The translations under genes were made by a program, and so were the position numbers. From the NCBI GenBank assembly GCA_028275345.1, contig JAPWUV010000013.1, positions 1-64,000 on the forward strand: 64,000 nucleotides of DNA, in the 5' to 3' direction. This DNA is from a bacterium (lineage in GTDB: Bacteria; Zhuqueibacterota; Zhuqueibacteria; Oleimicrobiales; Geothermoviventaceae). Positions 39,444 to 47,345 of this stretch are shown here, one piece after another. Positions within the stretch are counted from its first letter, which is position 1, and each line of letters begins with the position of its first letter. The notes beneath the pieces were generated by a model, which saw nothing but the letters and a program-made list of their open reading frames with translations, was not told where the DNA came from and did no database searches.

Positions 39444-40448
39444 ATGCAGGGATTCGAGCTTCCGAGGCTGGAGGAGAAAGAGGTAGAGGCGGTTCTCTTC
39501 TCGCCGGCTTACGAGGATCGGTGGGATCAGTTCGTCCGCGGAGCGAATAACGGCACGCTATTCCATCTACGCCGCTTCCTGAGCTACCACCCACAGGGAC
39601 GTTTCCAGGACCACTCCCTCCTGTTCTTCAAGGAAGGGAGGCTGTTGTCTGTGTTTCCGGCGGTGGAGTTGCATCGGGACGGCAGGCGCGTGCTCGTGAG
39701 CCACGCGGGGGCATCGTACGGCGGCTTTGTGGTCCGCAGCGATCTGTCCCTGCGCGATGCCTTCCGGCTTGTGTGGGCCCTCGATCGCTACGCCCAGCGT
39801 CAGGGATTCGATGCGGTGGAAATCACCGAGCCGCCGATGATTTACCTTCAGCGGCCCAGCAACTACCTGGACTTCGCCCTCATGCAGACGGGTTTCGCGT
39901 ACAAGAAACGCGAGGTTTCCAGCGTTGTGCCCCTGGACTTCGGGCCCGACGATGTGTTCTCGGTGTTCGCGGAGAGCTCCCGCCGCGCAGTGCGGCGCGC
40001 GATGAAATCCCAGCTGGTCGTGAGGCAATCGGAGGACTTCGAGAGGTTCTACCAGATCCTCAAGAAGAATCTCAAACTGCGGCACAATGTGCAGCCGACG
40101 CACTCGCTGGGGGAGCTCCTCCGTCTGAAAGAGCTGTTCCCCGAGGAGATCCAGCTCTACGCCGCTTATCTTGGCTCCACGATGGTAGCGGGGGTGGTGC
40201 AGTTCGTCTGTAATCCGAGAGTCACCTTGGCCTTCTACATCAGCCATGACGAAGACTACCGGGAGTACCGGGGCGTCAATTTGCTCTTCTACGAAATCAT
40301 CCGGAAGGCGGTGCTGGACGGCTTCCGTTTCCTGGACTTCGGCATCTTCACTGTGAACATGGATCCGAACTGGGGTTTGGCCCGCTTCAAGGAGAGCTTC
40401 GGGGCTCAGGGGGTGTTCCGCGACACCTGGCAGAAAGTCTACTGCTGA
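39444..40448 (+). CDS. FemAB/GNAT-like acyltransferase
   Basis: 334 aa. A double-GNAT fold of the FemAB kind: the typical SSRRAVRRAMKS helix near residue 179 and the C-terminal LDFGIFTVNMDPNWGLARFK with ESFGAQ near residue 310. Family members add amino acids to peptidoglycan or transfer acyl groups to envelope glycans. No signal peptide, so it is cytoplasmic. It heads a group of three glycosyltransferases, which suggests a role in an envelope glycan. ATG 39444 is favoured because the region upstream (39268-39443) has no recognisable protein. A terminator follows downstream. Confidence 0.75.
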   Translation: MQGFELPRLEEKEVEAVLFSPAYEDRWDQFVRGANNGTLFHLRRFLSYHPQGRFQDHSLLFFKEGRLLSVFPAVELHRDGRRVLVSHAGASYGGFVVRSDLSLRDAFRLVWALDRYAQRQGFDAVEITEPPMIYLQRPSNYLDFALMQTGFAYKKREVSSVVPLDFGPDDVFSVFAESSRRAVRRAMKSQLVVRQSEDFERFYQILKKNLKLRHNVQPTHSLGELLRLKELFPEEIQLYAAYLGSTMVAGVVQFVCNPRVTLAFYISHDEDYREYRGVNLLFYEIIRKAVLDGFRFLDFGIFTVNMDPNWGLARFKESFGAQGVFRDTWQKVYC

Positions 40449-40577
40449 GCCCCTGCCGTTTGGGCGAGGGAGCCCCGGCCGTCGAGAGGTTCCGCCTGCT
40501 CGCCCGAAACGGGTCCGGTAGAGAGGAGGAGAGGCCATCTTCATCCCGGACGTGGTGACTTGAAGCCAGGACTGCGG

Positions 40578-40604
40578 GTCCGGGGGTGTCCCTCCGGACT
40601 TTTC
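40578..40604 (+). terminator. Terminator hairpin before the first glycosyltransferase
   Basis: GTCCGG (40578-40583) pairs with CCGGAC (40594-40599); the stem extends inward as GGG against CCC with one bulged T. Four T follow. It lies 29 bp before the next ATG and probably ends the FemAB transcript. Confidence 0.6.
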
Positions 40605-40632
40605 ATTCTCGGGAAAGCGGAGCGGAAAACGG

Positions 40633-41733
40633 ATGCGCATCCTCCACATAGCCCCGCAAAACGTGGCTGGCGTGCCCATCACTTTCGTTCGCGCCGAAAG
40701 GCAGCTCGGACACGAGAGCCGGCTCATCACCCTGTATCGTGACCCGCGAGGCTACGAGGAGGACATCTGCCTGGAGCTGCCCCTTTTCGATTCCGGAGTT
40801 GTTCGACTCGCCAAGCGGCTGTTTGCGCCTCCGGAGCGACTGGATGTCTCGTGCGACGCTCGACAGCCCCGTGGCCGCCCGCCCGTCTGGGAGCCCAGGT
40901 TCGCCGAGCGGCTTCTGCTTCGTCTCCGAGAGGGGATTTGGAAGTCCAAAGTGGAGCGGACCCTGACGGAGATCGACGCGGACTCTTTCGACTTGATCCA
41001 GTACGACGGGGGACTCGACTTCTTCCGCGATGGGCGGGTGGCGCGTCGGTTCAAGTCGCTGGGGAAACGGATCGTGTGCTGCTACACAGGCAGCGATCTG
41101 CGGACCCGAGGCGTGATTGCTGCGGTGGACGGCTTAGCCGATCTACGCGCGACCGTGGAATACGATCACAAGCGCCTGTACCCCGGGATCATGCACGTTT
41201 TCTTTCCGTTCGAGCCCGAGAGGATGCCGGCCAGGCGAAGGCTCGACGACGGGAAATTGAGGATCGGGCATGCCCCTTCTGTGCGCCGGGCGAAGGGGAC
41301 CGCGCGGATCCTCCAAGCCCTCCGGACGCTCAGGGAACGGTATCCTCAGCTCGAAATTGTTCTCATCGAAGGGTTGCCCCATGCTCGGGCCCTGGAACTC
41401 AAGTCCCTCTGCGACATCTTCGTGGATCAGATCGGGGATCTCGGGTACGGCATCAATTCCCTTGAGGCGCTGGCCATGGGCATCCCGGTAGCCACATCTC
41501 TGGCCCCGGGCTTCGCCGAGGAATATGCCGACCATCCCTTTGTGGCGGTCACGGCAGAGAATCTGGAGAGCCAGCTGGAGCGGCTCATCCTGGATGCGGA
41601 TCTGCGCGCCGCCCTCGGCGCGAAAGGGAAGGAGTGGGTGAGGCAGTACCACGATGCCCGACAGGTGGTTCGAAGGCTCCACGCAGCCCTCGGGGTCGGA
41701 AACGGATTGGTCCGGCATGATTCGGGCTTGTGA
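40633..41733 (+). CDS. Glycosyltransferase (GT4-like, envelope glycan)
   Basis: 366 aa. The start MRILHIAPQNVAGVPITFVR and the C-terminal half resemble family-4 glycosyltransferases. RIGHAPSVRRAKGTARILQ near residue 213 and the donor region GINSLEALAMGIPVATS near residue 274 contain the conserved E and A-x-G-x-P. The first half is divergent. The ATG follows the AAGCGGAGCGGA leader at 40614. Acceptor and sugar are unknown. Two further glycosyltransferases follow. Confidence 0.75.
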   Translation: MRILHIAPQNVAGVPITFVRAERQLGHESRLITLYRDPRGYEEDICLELPLFDSGVVRLAKRLFAPPERLDVSCDARQPRGRPPVWEPRFAERLLLRLREGIWKSKVERTLTEIDADSFDLIQYDGGLDFFRDGRVARRFKSLGKRIVCCYTGSDLRTRGVIAAVDGLADLRATVEYDHKRLYPGIMHVFFPFEPERMPARRRLDDGKLRIGHAPSVRRAKGTARILQALRTLRERYPQLEIVLIEGLPHARALELKSLCDIFVDQIGDLGYGINSLEALAMGIPVATSLAPGFAEEYADHPFVAVTAENLESQLERLILDADLRAALGAKGKEWVRQYHDARQVVRRLHAALGVGNGLVRHDSGL

Positions 41734-41871
41734 GTGGGGATCATGGTCATTGGGGCAGGAGCCCGTCGCAGTCCCGGAAGTGGGAGGCGGTCTCGCGCCG
41801 ACGTCGCTGAGGGCACGGGAACCCGGGGATGCCGGCTGGGCCTGTTCGGCGAGCAGTGTGGATTCGAGGCG

Positions 41872-42978
41872 ATGCGCATCCTCTTTGCCAATTCGATCCA
41901 GATGTTCGGCGGCGCTGAGGTGTGGTTCCTGCAGGTGGCGGAAGGCCTGCGCGCTAGGGGGCATTGGGTGGGACTTGTGTGCCGTCCCCACACCGAACTC
42001 GAGAAAAGGGCCTTACGAGCGGGAGTGCCGGTCATTCCGTTTCGCTTCGGTGCGGACGTGGGACCTCTGGCCGTGACGCGCGCCTTGCGGCTTTTACGCC
42101 GCCTGCATCCGGACATCATCTGCACCAATCAGGACAAGGAACTGCGGACCTTCGGTCTGGCCGCCAAAGTCACAGGGATCGGCCGAGTGGTTCACCGGCG
42201 GGCCATCGACCATCCGTTAAAAAACAATCTTCGTTACCGCCTCACGTACACCTGGCTTGCCGATGTGGTGGTCGCCAATTCCTTCGCTACCCGGAGCACA
42301 CTGGTGCGTAGCGCCCCGTGGCTGCGAAAGGCCCGAGTGGAGGTGATCTACAACGGGGTCGATCCGGGGCGCTTCGACGGGCCAGCCGCCGCTGAGCTTC
42401 GAAGCGAATGGGGATGTGGCGAACAGGATTTTGTGGTGGGATTCGTCGGCCAATTGGACGAACGGAAGGGGATCTCCACTTTGCTGGAGGCCTTCGAGCG
42501 GGCGGCGGTCCTTCGGCCGGAGGTGCGCTTGATCCTGGTTGGGGAAGGCCCGCTGGCCCCGAGGGTCGCCGAGTTCCGGCGGAAGTCGGCCGCGGGCGAT
42601 CGAATCTTGCCGCTCGGATTTCGGGAGGACATCCCCCGCATCATGCGATCGCTAGACCTTCTCGTTCTCCCCAGCCTCTGGGAGGGCTTCGGGATTGTCC
42701 TGATCGAGGCGATGGCGGCTCGCAAGCCGGTGGTGGCGACCTGCGTGAGCAGCATCCCGGAGATCGTGGTTTCCGGAGAGACGGGGTTCCTGGTGCCTCC
42801 TGAGGATCCGGAAGCGCTTTGCCAAGCCATCCTCCGGCTCGCGACGGATCGCAACCTGGCGGCGGAAATGGGCCGGCGCGGGAGAGAGCGGGTAGAGGCC
42901 AGCTTCAGCCTGTCGCGGATGCTGAGGAAGTGGGAGGAGCTGTTTCGCGAGGTAGCATCGGAGCGGCCCGGACGTTGA
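41872..42978 (+). CDS. Family-4 glycosyltransferase
   Basis: 368 aa and cytoplasmic. The N-terminal Rossmann start MRILFANSIQMFGGAEVW, the donor-domain VVGFVGQLDERKGISTLLEA near residue 188, VGEGPLAPRV, and LPSLWEGFGIVLIEAMAARK near 265 (the EX7E motif) make it a GT4 glycosyltransferase. It likely adds a sugar to LPS or another surface glycan. The ATG is preferred over 41734 because the upstream stretch does not look like protein. It is 28 bp upstream of the heptosyltransferase-like gene. Confidence 0.88.
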   Translation: MRILFANSIQMFGGAEVWFLQVAEGLRARGHWVGLVCRPHTELEKRALRAGVPVIPFRFGADVGPLAVTRALRLLRRLHPDIICTNQDKELRTFGLAAKVTGIGRVVHRRAIDHPLKNNLRYRLTYTWLADVVVANSFATRSTLVRSAPWLRKARVEVIYNGVDPGRFDGPAAAELRSEWGCGEQDFVVGFVGQLDERKGISTLLEAFERAAVLRPEVRLILVGEGPLAPRVAEFRRKSAAGDRILPLGFREDIPRIMRSLDLLVLPSLWEGFGIVLIEAMAARKPVVATCVSSIPEIVVSGETGFLVPPEDPEALCQAILRLATDRNLAAEMGRRGRERVEASFSLSRMLRKWEELFREVASERPGR

Positions 42979-43009
42979 GCCTGGGGATGCGGAGTAGAAC
43001 GAGCGCGTG

Positions 43010-44173
43010 ATGGCTGGGCGGAGCTTCTGGAACCGGATTGAGCAGCGTTTCAAGCGCGAGTATCTGCGCCTGTTCGAGGCAGCGCTGGGAAGAAGGGCGG
43101 CCGATCCGCGGGAGATCCGGCCGGAGCGAGTACGGTCGGTGCTGGTGGTGCGCCAGCATGATCAGCTGGGGGACTTCTTGCTCTCCACGCCGGTGCTCCG
43201 AGCCTTGCGTTCAGCGTACCCTGCGGCGCGGATCGGGTTGGTGGTGCGCGGCTACACGGAGCCGGTGGCTCGCCACCTTCCCCAGGTCGATGAGATCCTG
43301 GTCGTGCGAGAGGCCCTCCACGAGTGGTCGCTGGCCGAGGCGAAGGGTTTCCTCCGTCGCCTCCTCCGAGGTTGGGATTTGGCCATCGTGCTGAACACCG
43401 TTTCTCACTCCTTGACGAGCGACCTCATCGCCCGTTTCTCCCGCGCCCGCTGGACGGTGGGCCCTTCTCATCTGCGCTTTCCGGGCACAAAGAGGAATTT
43501 CTTCTACAGCATCGAGATTCCTCCTTGCCCTGATCCTGTCCGCCACCAGTCGTTGCGGAACCTTGACATCGCCTACCCGCTGGGGATCCGTACGGATGAC
43601 TTGCGGGAGATGATGCAGCTTCTCCCGGGCGAGGTCGAACAAATGCGCCGGAGGCTTCGGGGGCTCGGAGTGAGGGAGGGGGAGGCCCTGCTTGTGGTTC
43701 ACCCTGGCGCGGGTAAACCCGCCAACCGCTGGCCGGCCGAGCGCTTCGGCCGGGCTGCGCAGGATCTGGCGGGCGAGTTCGGGCTGCGTACGGTGGTCGT
43801 GTGGGGTCCGGGTGAGACTCGACTCGGAAAAGACGCGTTGCGGATGGCTCCTGCGAACTCGGTGGCGCTTACCGGCCTTTCGCTTCGAGAGCTTGCGGCG
43901 CTCTTTCGCTTGGCTAGTTTGGTCTTGTGCAACGACACGGGAGCTATGCATGTGGCGGCGGCCGTGGGGACTCCGCTCGTGGCCGTGTTCGGTCCGACGG
44001 ACCCAGCGGAGTGGAAACCGTGGGGGGAGGAATTTGTCAGTGTGCGGGCCCCAGACTGCCGTTGCGAGTCGGTGACCGTGGAGCAGGTAGTCGGGGCGGC
44101 CCGTGGACTGCTCCTTTCCCATTCCAAGCTTAGTCCACGCCTCCTGGCCCGGGCCGGGGTGGCAAGGGAATAG
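43010..44173 (+). CDS. Family-9 glycosyltransferase (heptosyltransferase-like)
   Basis: 387 aa. VVRQHDQLGDFLLSTPVLRA near residue 46 and VHPGAGKPANRWPAERFGR near 230 are the nucleotide-sugar sites, and LCNDTGAMHVAAAVGTPLVA near 306 is the GT9 signature. The family transfers heptoses from ADP-heptose to the LPS core. Together with kdsA/B/D and lpt genes it supports a true LPS. GTG/ATG double start (43007/43010); the ATG is used. Confidence 0.88.
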   Translation: MAGRSFWNRIEQRFKREYLRLFEAALGRRAADPREIRPERVRSVLVVRQHDQLGDFLLSTPVLRALRSAYPAARIGLVVRGYTEPVARHLPQVDEILVVREALHEWSLAEAKGFLRRLLRGWDLAIVLNTVSHSLTSDLIARFSRARWTVGPSHLRFPGTKRNFFYSIEIPPCPDPVRHQSLRNLDIAYPLGIRTDDLREMMQLLPGEVEQMRRRLRGLGVREGEALLVVHPGAGKPANRWPAERFGRAAQDLAGEFGLRTVVVWGPGETRLGKDALRMAPANSVALTGLSLRELAALFRLASLVLCNDTGAMHVAAAVGTPLVAVFGPTDPAEWKPWGEEFVSVRAPDCRCESVTVEQVVGAARGLLLSHSKLSPRLLARAGVARE

Positions 44174-44231
44174 CCGGCCAATTTCTCCTTGCGCGGGACA
44201 GCGTGGATCGGTATTTTATTGGCGCTTTCAG

Positions 44232-44306
44232 GCCCCTATAGCTCAGGATGGATAGAGCAGCGGTTTCCTAAACCGCGTGTCGCAGGTTCGAATCCTGCTA
44301 GGGGCA
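44232..44306 (+). tRNA. tRNA-Arg (anticodon CCT)
   Basis: A full cloverleaf can be drawn. The acceptor is GCCCCTA (44232-44238) with TAGGGGC (44299-44305). The D-arm is GCTC...GAGC. The anticodon stem is GCGGT/ACCGC with loop TTCCTAA, so the anticodon at 44267-44269 is CCT. The T-arm is GCAGG-TTCGAAT-CCTGC. Discriminator A is at 44306; CCA is not encoded. Confidence 0.95.
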
Positions 44307-44317
44307 CGAGGGAAGGG

Positions 44318-44338
44318 GCCCTGGGAAGAACCCAGGGC
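44318..44338 (+). other. Hairpin downstream of tRNA-Arg
   Basis: GCCCTGGG (44318-44325), loop AAGAA, CCCAGGGC (44331-44338). A perfect 8-bp stem but with only TT after it, so it is either a weak terminator or a 3'-processing signal of the tRNA. Confidence 0.5.
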
Positions 44339-44389
44339 TTCATTGCATGGTGGAGCAAATTAAACCGGACCAAATTGCAAGGTGAGCAA

Positions 44390-45094
44390 GTGATCCGCCC
44401 CAAACCGAAGAAGAAACTCACGAAGCGGCAGATCAAAGAGGATAAGCTCGTCACCGCCTACTTCAAGGCGACCGACTGGCTGCAGCAGAACGTTCGGTAC
44501 GTCCTCTACGGCATCGGAGGGGTGGCCGCCGTCCTGTTGATCACCTTCCTTGCGATCCGCAGTCACCGAGTCGCGGAAGCACGCGCCGCCGTAGAGCTGG
44601 CCAGGGCGGACCTCTTGGTGGACAATGGCCGCTATGAGGAGGCAGTCGGGATTCTCGAATCCATTGTCGAGAAGTACGGCGGTACCGGTGCCGCGCGCAT
44701 GGCTTTGCTGGACCTAGCGGACATGCACTACCGGCTGGGCGAGTTCGACCTGGCTTTGAAATACTTTGAGAATTACGTGAAGAAACACGGCGGGTACGAT
44801 CCGCTTCTGACGGCTTCGGCGCTTGCGGGAAAGGCGGCCTGTCTGCAAGGCAAGGGTAATTACCCGGGAGCCGCCGAGTTCTTCGTCAAGGCGTACGAGA
44901 AGGACGCAAAGGGATTCAACGCGCCGGAGTACCTGCTGAATGCCGCCATGGCCTATGAGCGGGCGGGACAGCTGGAACGGGCCAAGGCCCTCTGCCAGAA
45001 GGTGATCGACGAATTCCCGAAATCCAACGCGCGGAGAGACGCAGAAATGGTGCTTGCGCGGGTTTCCGTGCGTCTGGAGAAGGCCACGGGCTGA
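44390..45094 (+). CDS. Membrane-anchored TPR protein (YfgM-like)
   Basis: About 234 aa. A basic cytoplasmic start (KPKKKLTKRQIKED) is followed by a single membrane helix, YVLYGIGGVAAVLLITFLAI near residue 36, then TPR-like helices (NGRYEEAVGILESIVEKYGG and GEFDLALKYFENYVKKHGG). This layout matches YfgM/ancillary SecYEG translocon proteins that act in the periplasm. The GTG at 44390 is chosen because the coding sequence cannot extend through the tRNA, and AAGGTGA sits five bases upstream. Role inferred only from architecture. Confidence 0.75.
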   Translation: MIRPKPKKKLTKRQIKEDKLVTAYFKATDWLQQNVRYVLYGIGGVAAVLLITFLAIRSHRVAEARAAVELARADLLVDNGRYEEAVGILESIVEKYGGTGAARMALLDLADMHYRLGEFDLALKYFENYVKKHGGYDPLLTASALAGKAACLQGKGNYPGAAEFFVKAYEKDAKGFNAPEYLLNAAMAYERAGQLERAKALCQKVIDEFPKSNARRDAEMVLARVSVRLEKATG

Positions 45095-46320
45095 CCTCAT
45101 GGTCCCTCTGGTATGGCCCTTTCCACTGGTAGGCGCGGGGTTCATCCCGCCGAGTGCGGGAGAGGCGCTCGGGCAGGTGAGACAGAAGGCAGCGTCGATT
45201 GGTTAACCTATGCTGCCATCCCGGGACACGGTGTGGAAGAGGCGAAGGGGTGGTTCCTGACCGCAGAGTGGCAGAACGAACCAGAATGGGCGCTCGGGGC
45301 GGCGGGATCTTAGATGCAAGCGCTGGTTCGAGGGGAAGAGCAACATCTGAGGGAAGCGTAGGTAGCATGTGCAAGAGAGTTTTCGTCGGTCCACACGAGT
45401 GGCCTTGGGCGTGCTGACAGGTTGCACCCCGTAGCACGATTGTGTCCGAGACCTTCGTGACGGACCCGGGCTCGAGGGGGATGCCTTCGTAAGAAGCACC
45501 TAGACCCTTTCCAATTCCAACTTGCTCGGTCTTTGTTCGTCGTCGGGACCTGATGCGGTTCCTATGAAACCCAAGGTAATAGGGTCGCAGCAGGTATGGG
45601 ACCGCTTCGGGTGTGCCGCGAGCGAGCTGGGCTTTGCGTTTTGCTAAGCCGGGCCTGTGGTACGGGTGAGGTTCAGCCTCGACCTACCGATTTCCGGTGC
45701 ATCATGACGGTACGCGGTCACGCGTCTTCTCCGACTGACGCTGTGTAGATCTTCTGGTGGTTTCCGCAGTTCCGCTGTGTTCAGACGGGTCGCTTAGGCT
45801 ATGCCTGGACGCGTAGCCCTGGCCTCGGTGAAGTCCCCCGTTTTTCCGGCAATATCGGGACTGTTTGGCAGTCACCGCCTGATGACCGGTGGTCTCGCCT
45901 GACCGAAACCTGTCTCATTCCTCGCAGATGCATGGATGCTGTTGGGCGTCTCGATTGCTCGCTGCGAGCGCAAGTGCCGTGTACCACGGATACACCTGCC
46001 GAAGACGTCGGAAACTCTTCATCGGACTGGCGCCGAGCTGTCCTGCGGCCGGCGCACCCCGCTGCGAGCTCTCCCCACAAGGCCCGTCCCGCTGGGCTGT
46101 TCGTGATGGCGAAGGCAAAATGGCTGCAGGTGTTCGAGCGGGAGGCTGTCGAGACAGAGGAAAACCGAGGTCCCTCCGCAAACCATCCACGGCGAAAGCG
46201 GGCGAATATTCGGTCTCAGCTTGGGGGGTCTGTTGCCTCAGGGGAGTAAGCCCACCGGAAACTGCTGAGGAGAGCCGTGTGAGCGCGGGAAGAGCTGTGC
46301 GCCCGCGAATTTCTTTCATT
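45095..46320 (+). other. About 1.2 kb with no supported gene
   Basis: I see no convincing coding sequence on either strand: the open frames are short, overlap in opposing directions and carry no recognisable motif. In a genome with gaps mostly under 200 bp, this stretch separates the LPS/housekeeping side from the accessory side, so it may be a decayed gene or element. Near its end, GAGCCGTGTGAG (46272-46283) matches the 5' strand of group II intron domain V, but the 3' strand is not clear. No tmRNA, RNase P or SRP signature was found. Confidence 0.6.
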
Positions 46321-46332
46321 GCGAAAAAACTC

Positions 46333-46361
46333 TTGACAAGGGCCGGCGTGGCGGCTACATT
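46333..46361 (+). promoter_or_regulatory. Promoter copy 1 of the IclR gene
   Basis: TTGACA (46333-46338), 17-bp spacer, TACATT (46356-46361). It lies in the upstream copy of the 72-bp duplication. Confidence 0.75.
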
Positions 46362-46376
46362 TGAAACACGGTTCCA
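46362..46376 (+). promoter_or_regulatory. IclR/KdgR-type operator palindrome, copy 1
   Basis: TGAAACACGGTTCCA: TGRAAC, three bases, then GTTYCA. Both arms match the TGAAAC-N3-GTTTCA pattern known for KdgR-like IclR repressors. It starts directly after the -10 hexamer, so a bound repressor would cover the start of transcription. Confidence 0.65.
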
Positions 46377-46404
46377 TATATCAACTGGCACATGGAAAAA
46401 GTCC

Positions 46405-46433
46405 TTGACAAGACGGCGGGCCGCGGCTATATT
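46405..46433 (+). promoter_or_regulatory. Promoter copy 2 of the IclR gene
   Basis: TTGACA (46405-46410), 17-bp spacer, TATATT (46428-46433). It is exactly 72 bp after copy 1 and closer to the IclR ATG at 46468, and its -10 box is better than that of copy 1. Confidence 0.8.
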
Positions 46434-46448
46434 TCAAACAACGTTCTA
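46434..46448 (+). promoter_or_regulatory. IclR/KdgR-type operator palindrome, copy 2
   Basis: TCAAACAACGTTCTA, with AAC-N3-GTT core symmetry at the same offset from its promoter as copy 1. The outer arms are less perfect than in copy 1. Confidence 0.55.
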
Positions 46449-46467
46449 TATATCAACCGAGCTGGCC

Positions 46468-47235
46468 ATGAAGCGCAGATACCACGTTCCCAACCTTGAA
46501 AGAGCCCTCCAGATCCTGGAACTGCTAGCAAAGAACCCCGAGGGTATGACCATCAGCCAGATCGCTGAGGCGCTCGGGGTGCCGAGGAACAGCGTATTCC
46601 GCATCACCGCTACCCTCCTTGACCGCGGGTACCTGATCCGCGATGATGCCACTAAGGCCTTCCAGCTTTCCATCAAACTCCTGACCTTGGCATATGACGG
46701 CTTGAGCGAGGGAACCCTCGTCGAGAAGGCGATCCCAGTCATGCGCCGCCTCCGTGATCGGATCGGCGAAACCGTTCCCCTTGGCGTCCGCACGGGGACG
46801 GAAGGCATTGTGATTGCTCAGGTGCAGGGGATCCATCCCTTCCGGTTCGTGTTCGAGCCAGGTCGTCGGCTGCACCTGCACACCTCTGCACCCGGTAAGG
46901 CTCTCGTGGCGTTCCTGCCCGAGGACGAAAGAGAGGAGCTTATTGCCCGACTGCCCATGCCTCGTTACAACGAGCGCACCATCACCGATCCGGACCGATA
47001 CCGTGAGGAACTGGAACGGGTGAGGCGTTTGGGCTACGCAGTGGACCGAGCCGAGGAGACGGAGGGTGTCCACTGCGTTGCCGCCTGTATCCTGGATCGC
47101 TTCGGCTACCCACTTGCCGCCATCTGGGTGGCAGGCCCTTCGGTCCGCCTGCCGGAGAAAGAATTCGACAGCATTGGCCCAATTGTGCGAGAGCACGCAG
47201 AACGCATCTCCCGCAGCCTGGGCGTTGTTCTCTGA
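46468..47235 (+). CDS. IclR-family transcriptional regulator (KdgR-like)
   Basis: 255 aa. The N-terminal winged HTH is LERALQILELLAKNPEGMTI, then AEALGVPRNSVFRITATL, residues 8-55. An IclR effector domain follows, with HLHTSAPGKALVAFLPED near residue 136 and the C-terminal VAACILDRFGYPLAAIWVAG. Family members sense small acids such as 2-keto-3-deoxygluconate. The upstream palindromes suggest autoregulation. It is the first gene of the accessory block; the symporter, transketolase and SDR genes follow in the same direction and are its likely targets. ATG at 46468 matches the family start. Confidence 0.92.
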   Translation: MKRRYHVPNLERALQILELLAKNPEGMTISQIAEALGVPRNSVFRITATLLDRGYLIRDDATKAFQLSIKLLTLAYDGLSEGTLVEKAIPVMRRLRDRIGETVPLGVRTGTEGIVIAQVQGIHPFRFVFEPGRRLHLHTSAPGKALVAFLPEDEREELIARLPMPRYNERTITDPDRYREELERVRRLGYAVDRAEETEGVHCVAACILDRFGYPLAAIWVAGPSVRLPEKEFDSIGPIVREHAERISRSLGVVL

Positions 47236-47345
47236 GTTACGCTCGTTCGAGCCCCTAACCGTGGTAGACCAGTCATTGGCGCCCAAGCGTCAGAGGGGAG
47301 TTTTACCATCCCTGAAGGCAGACTCCATTCCGGCGGGAGGACCGT

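Larger units (their letters stand above)
46321..46464 (+). repeat. Tandem 72-bp duplication carrying two promoters
   Basis: Bases 46321-46392 and 46393-46464 are two copies in direct tandem. Counting by eye over the first 68 positions gives about 48 matches (roughly 70%). Best conserved are the -35 region, the GCGGCTA...ATTT region and TATATCAAC. Each copy has a promoter and a palindrome at exactly the same offset. Confidence 0.85.

Noticed and set aside
46272-46310. Group II intron domain V as an annotated feature
   Set aside because: Only the first 12 bases match well; the complementary strand and a reverse transcriptase are not visible, so it is kept as a low-confidence observation only.
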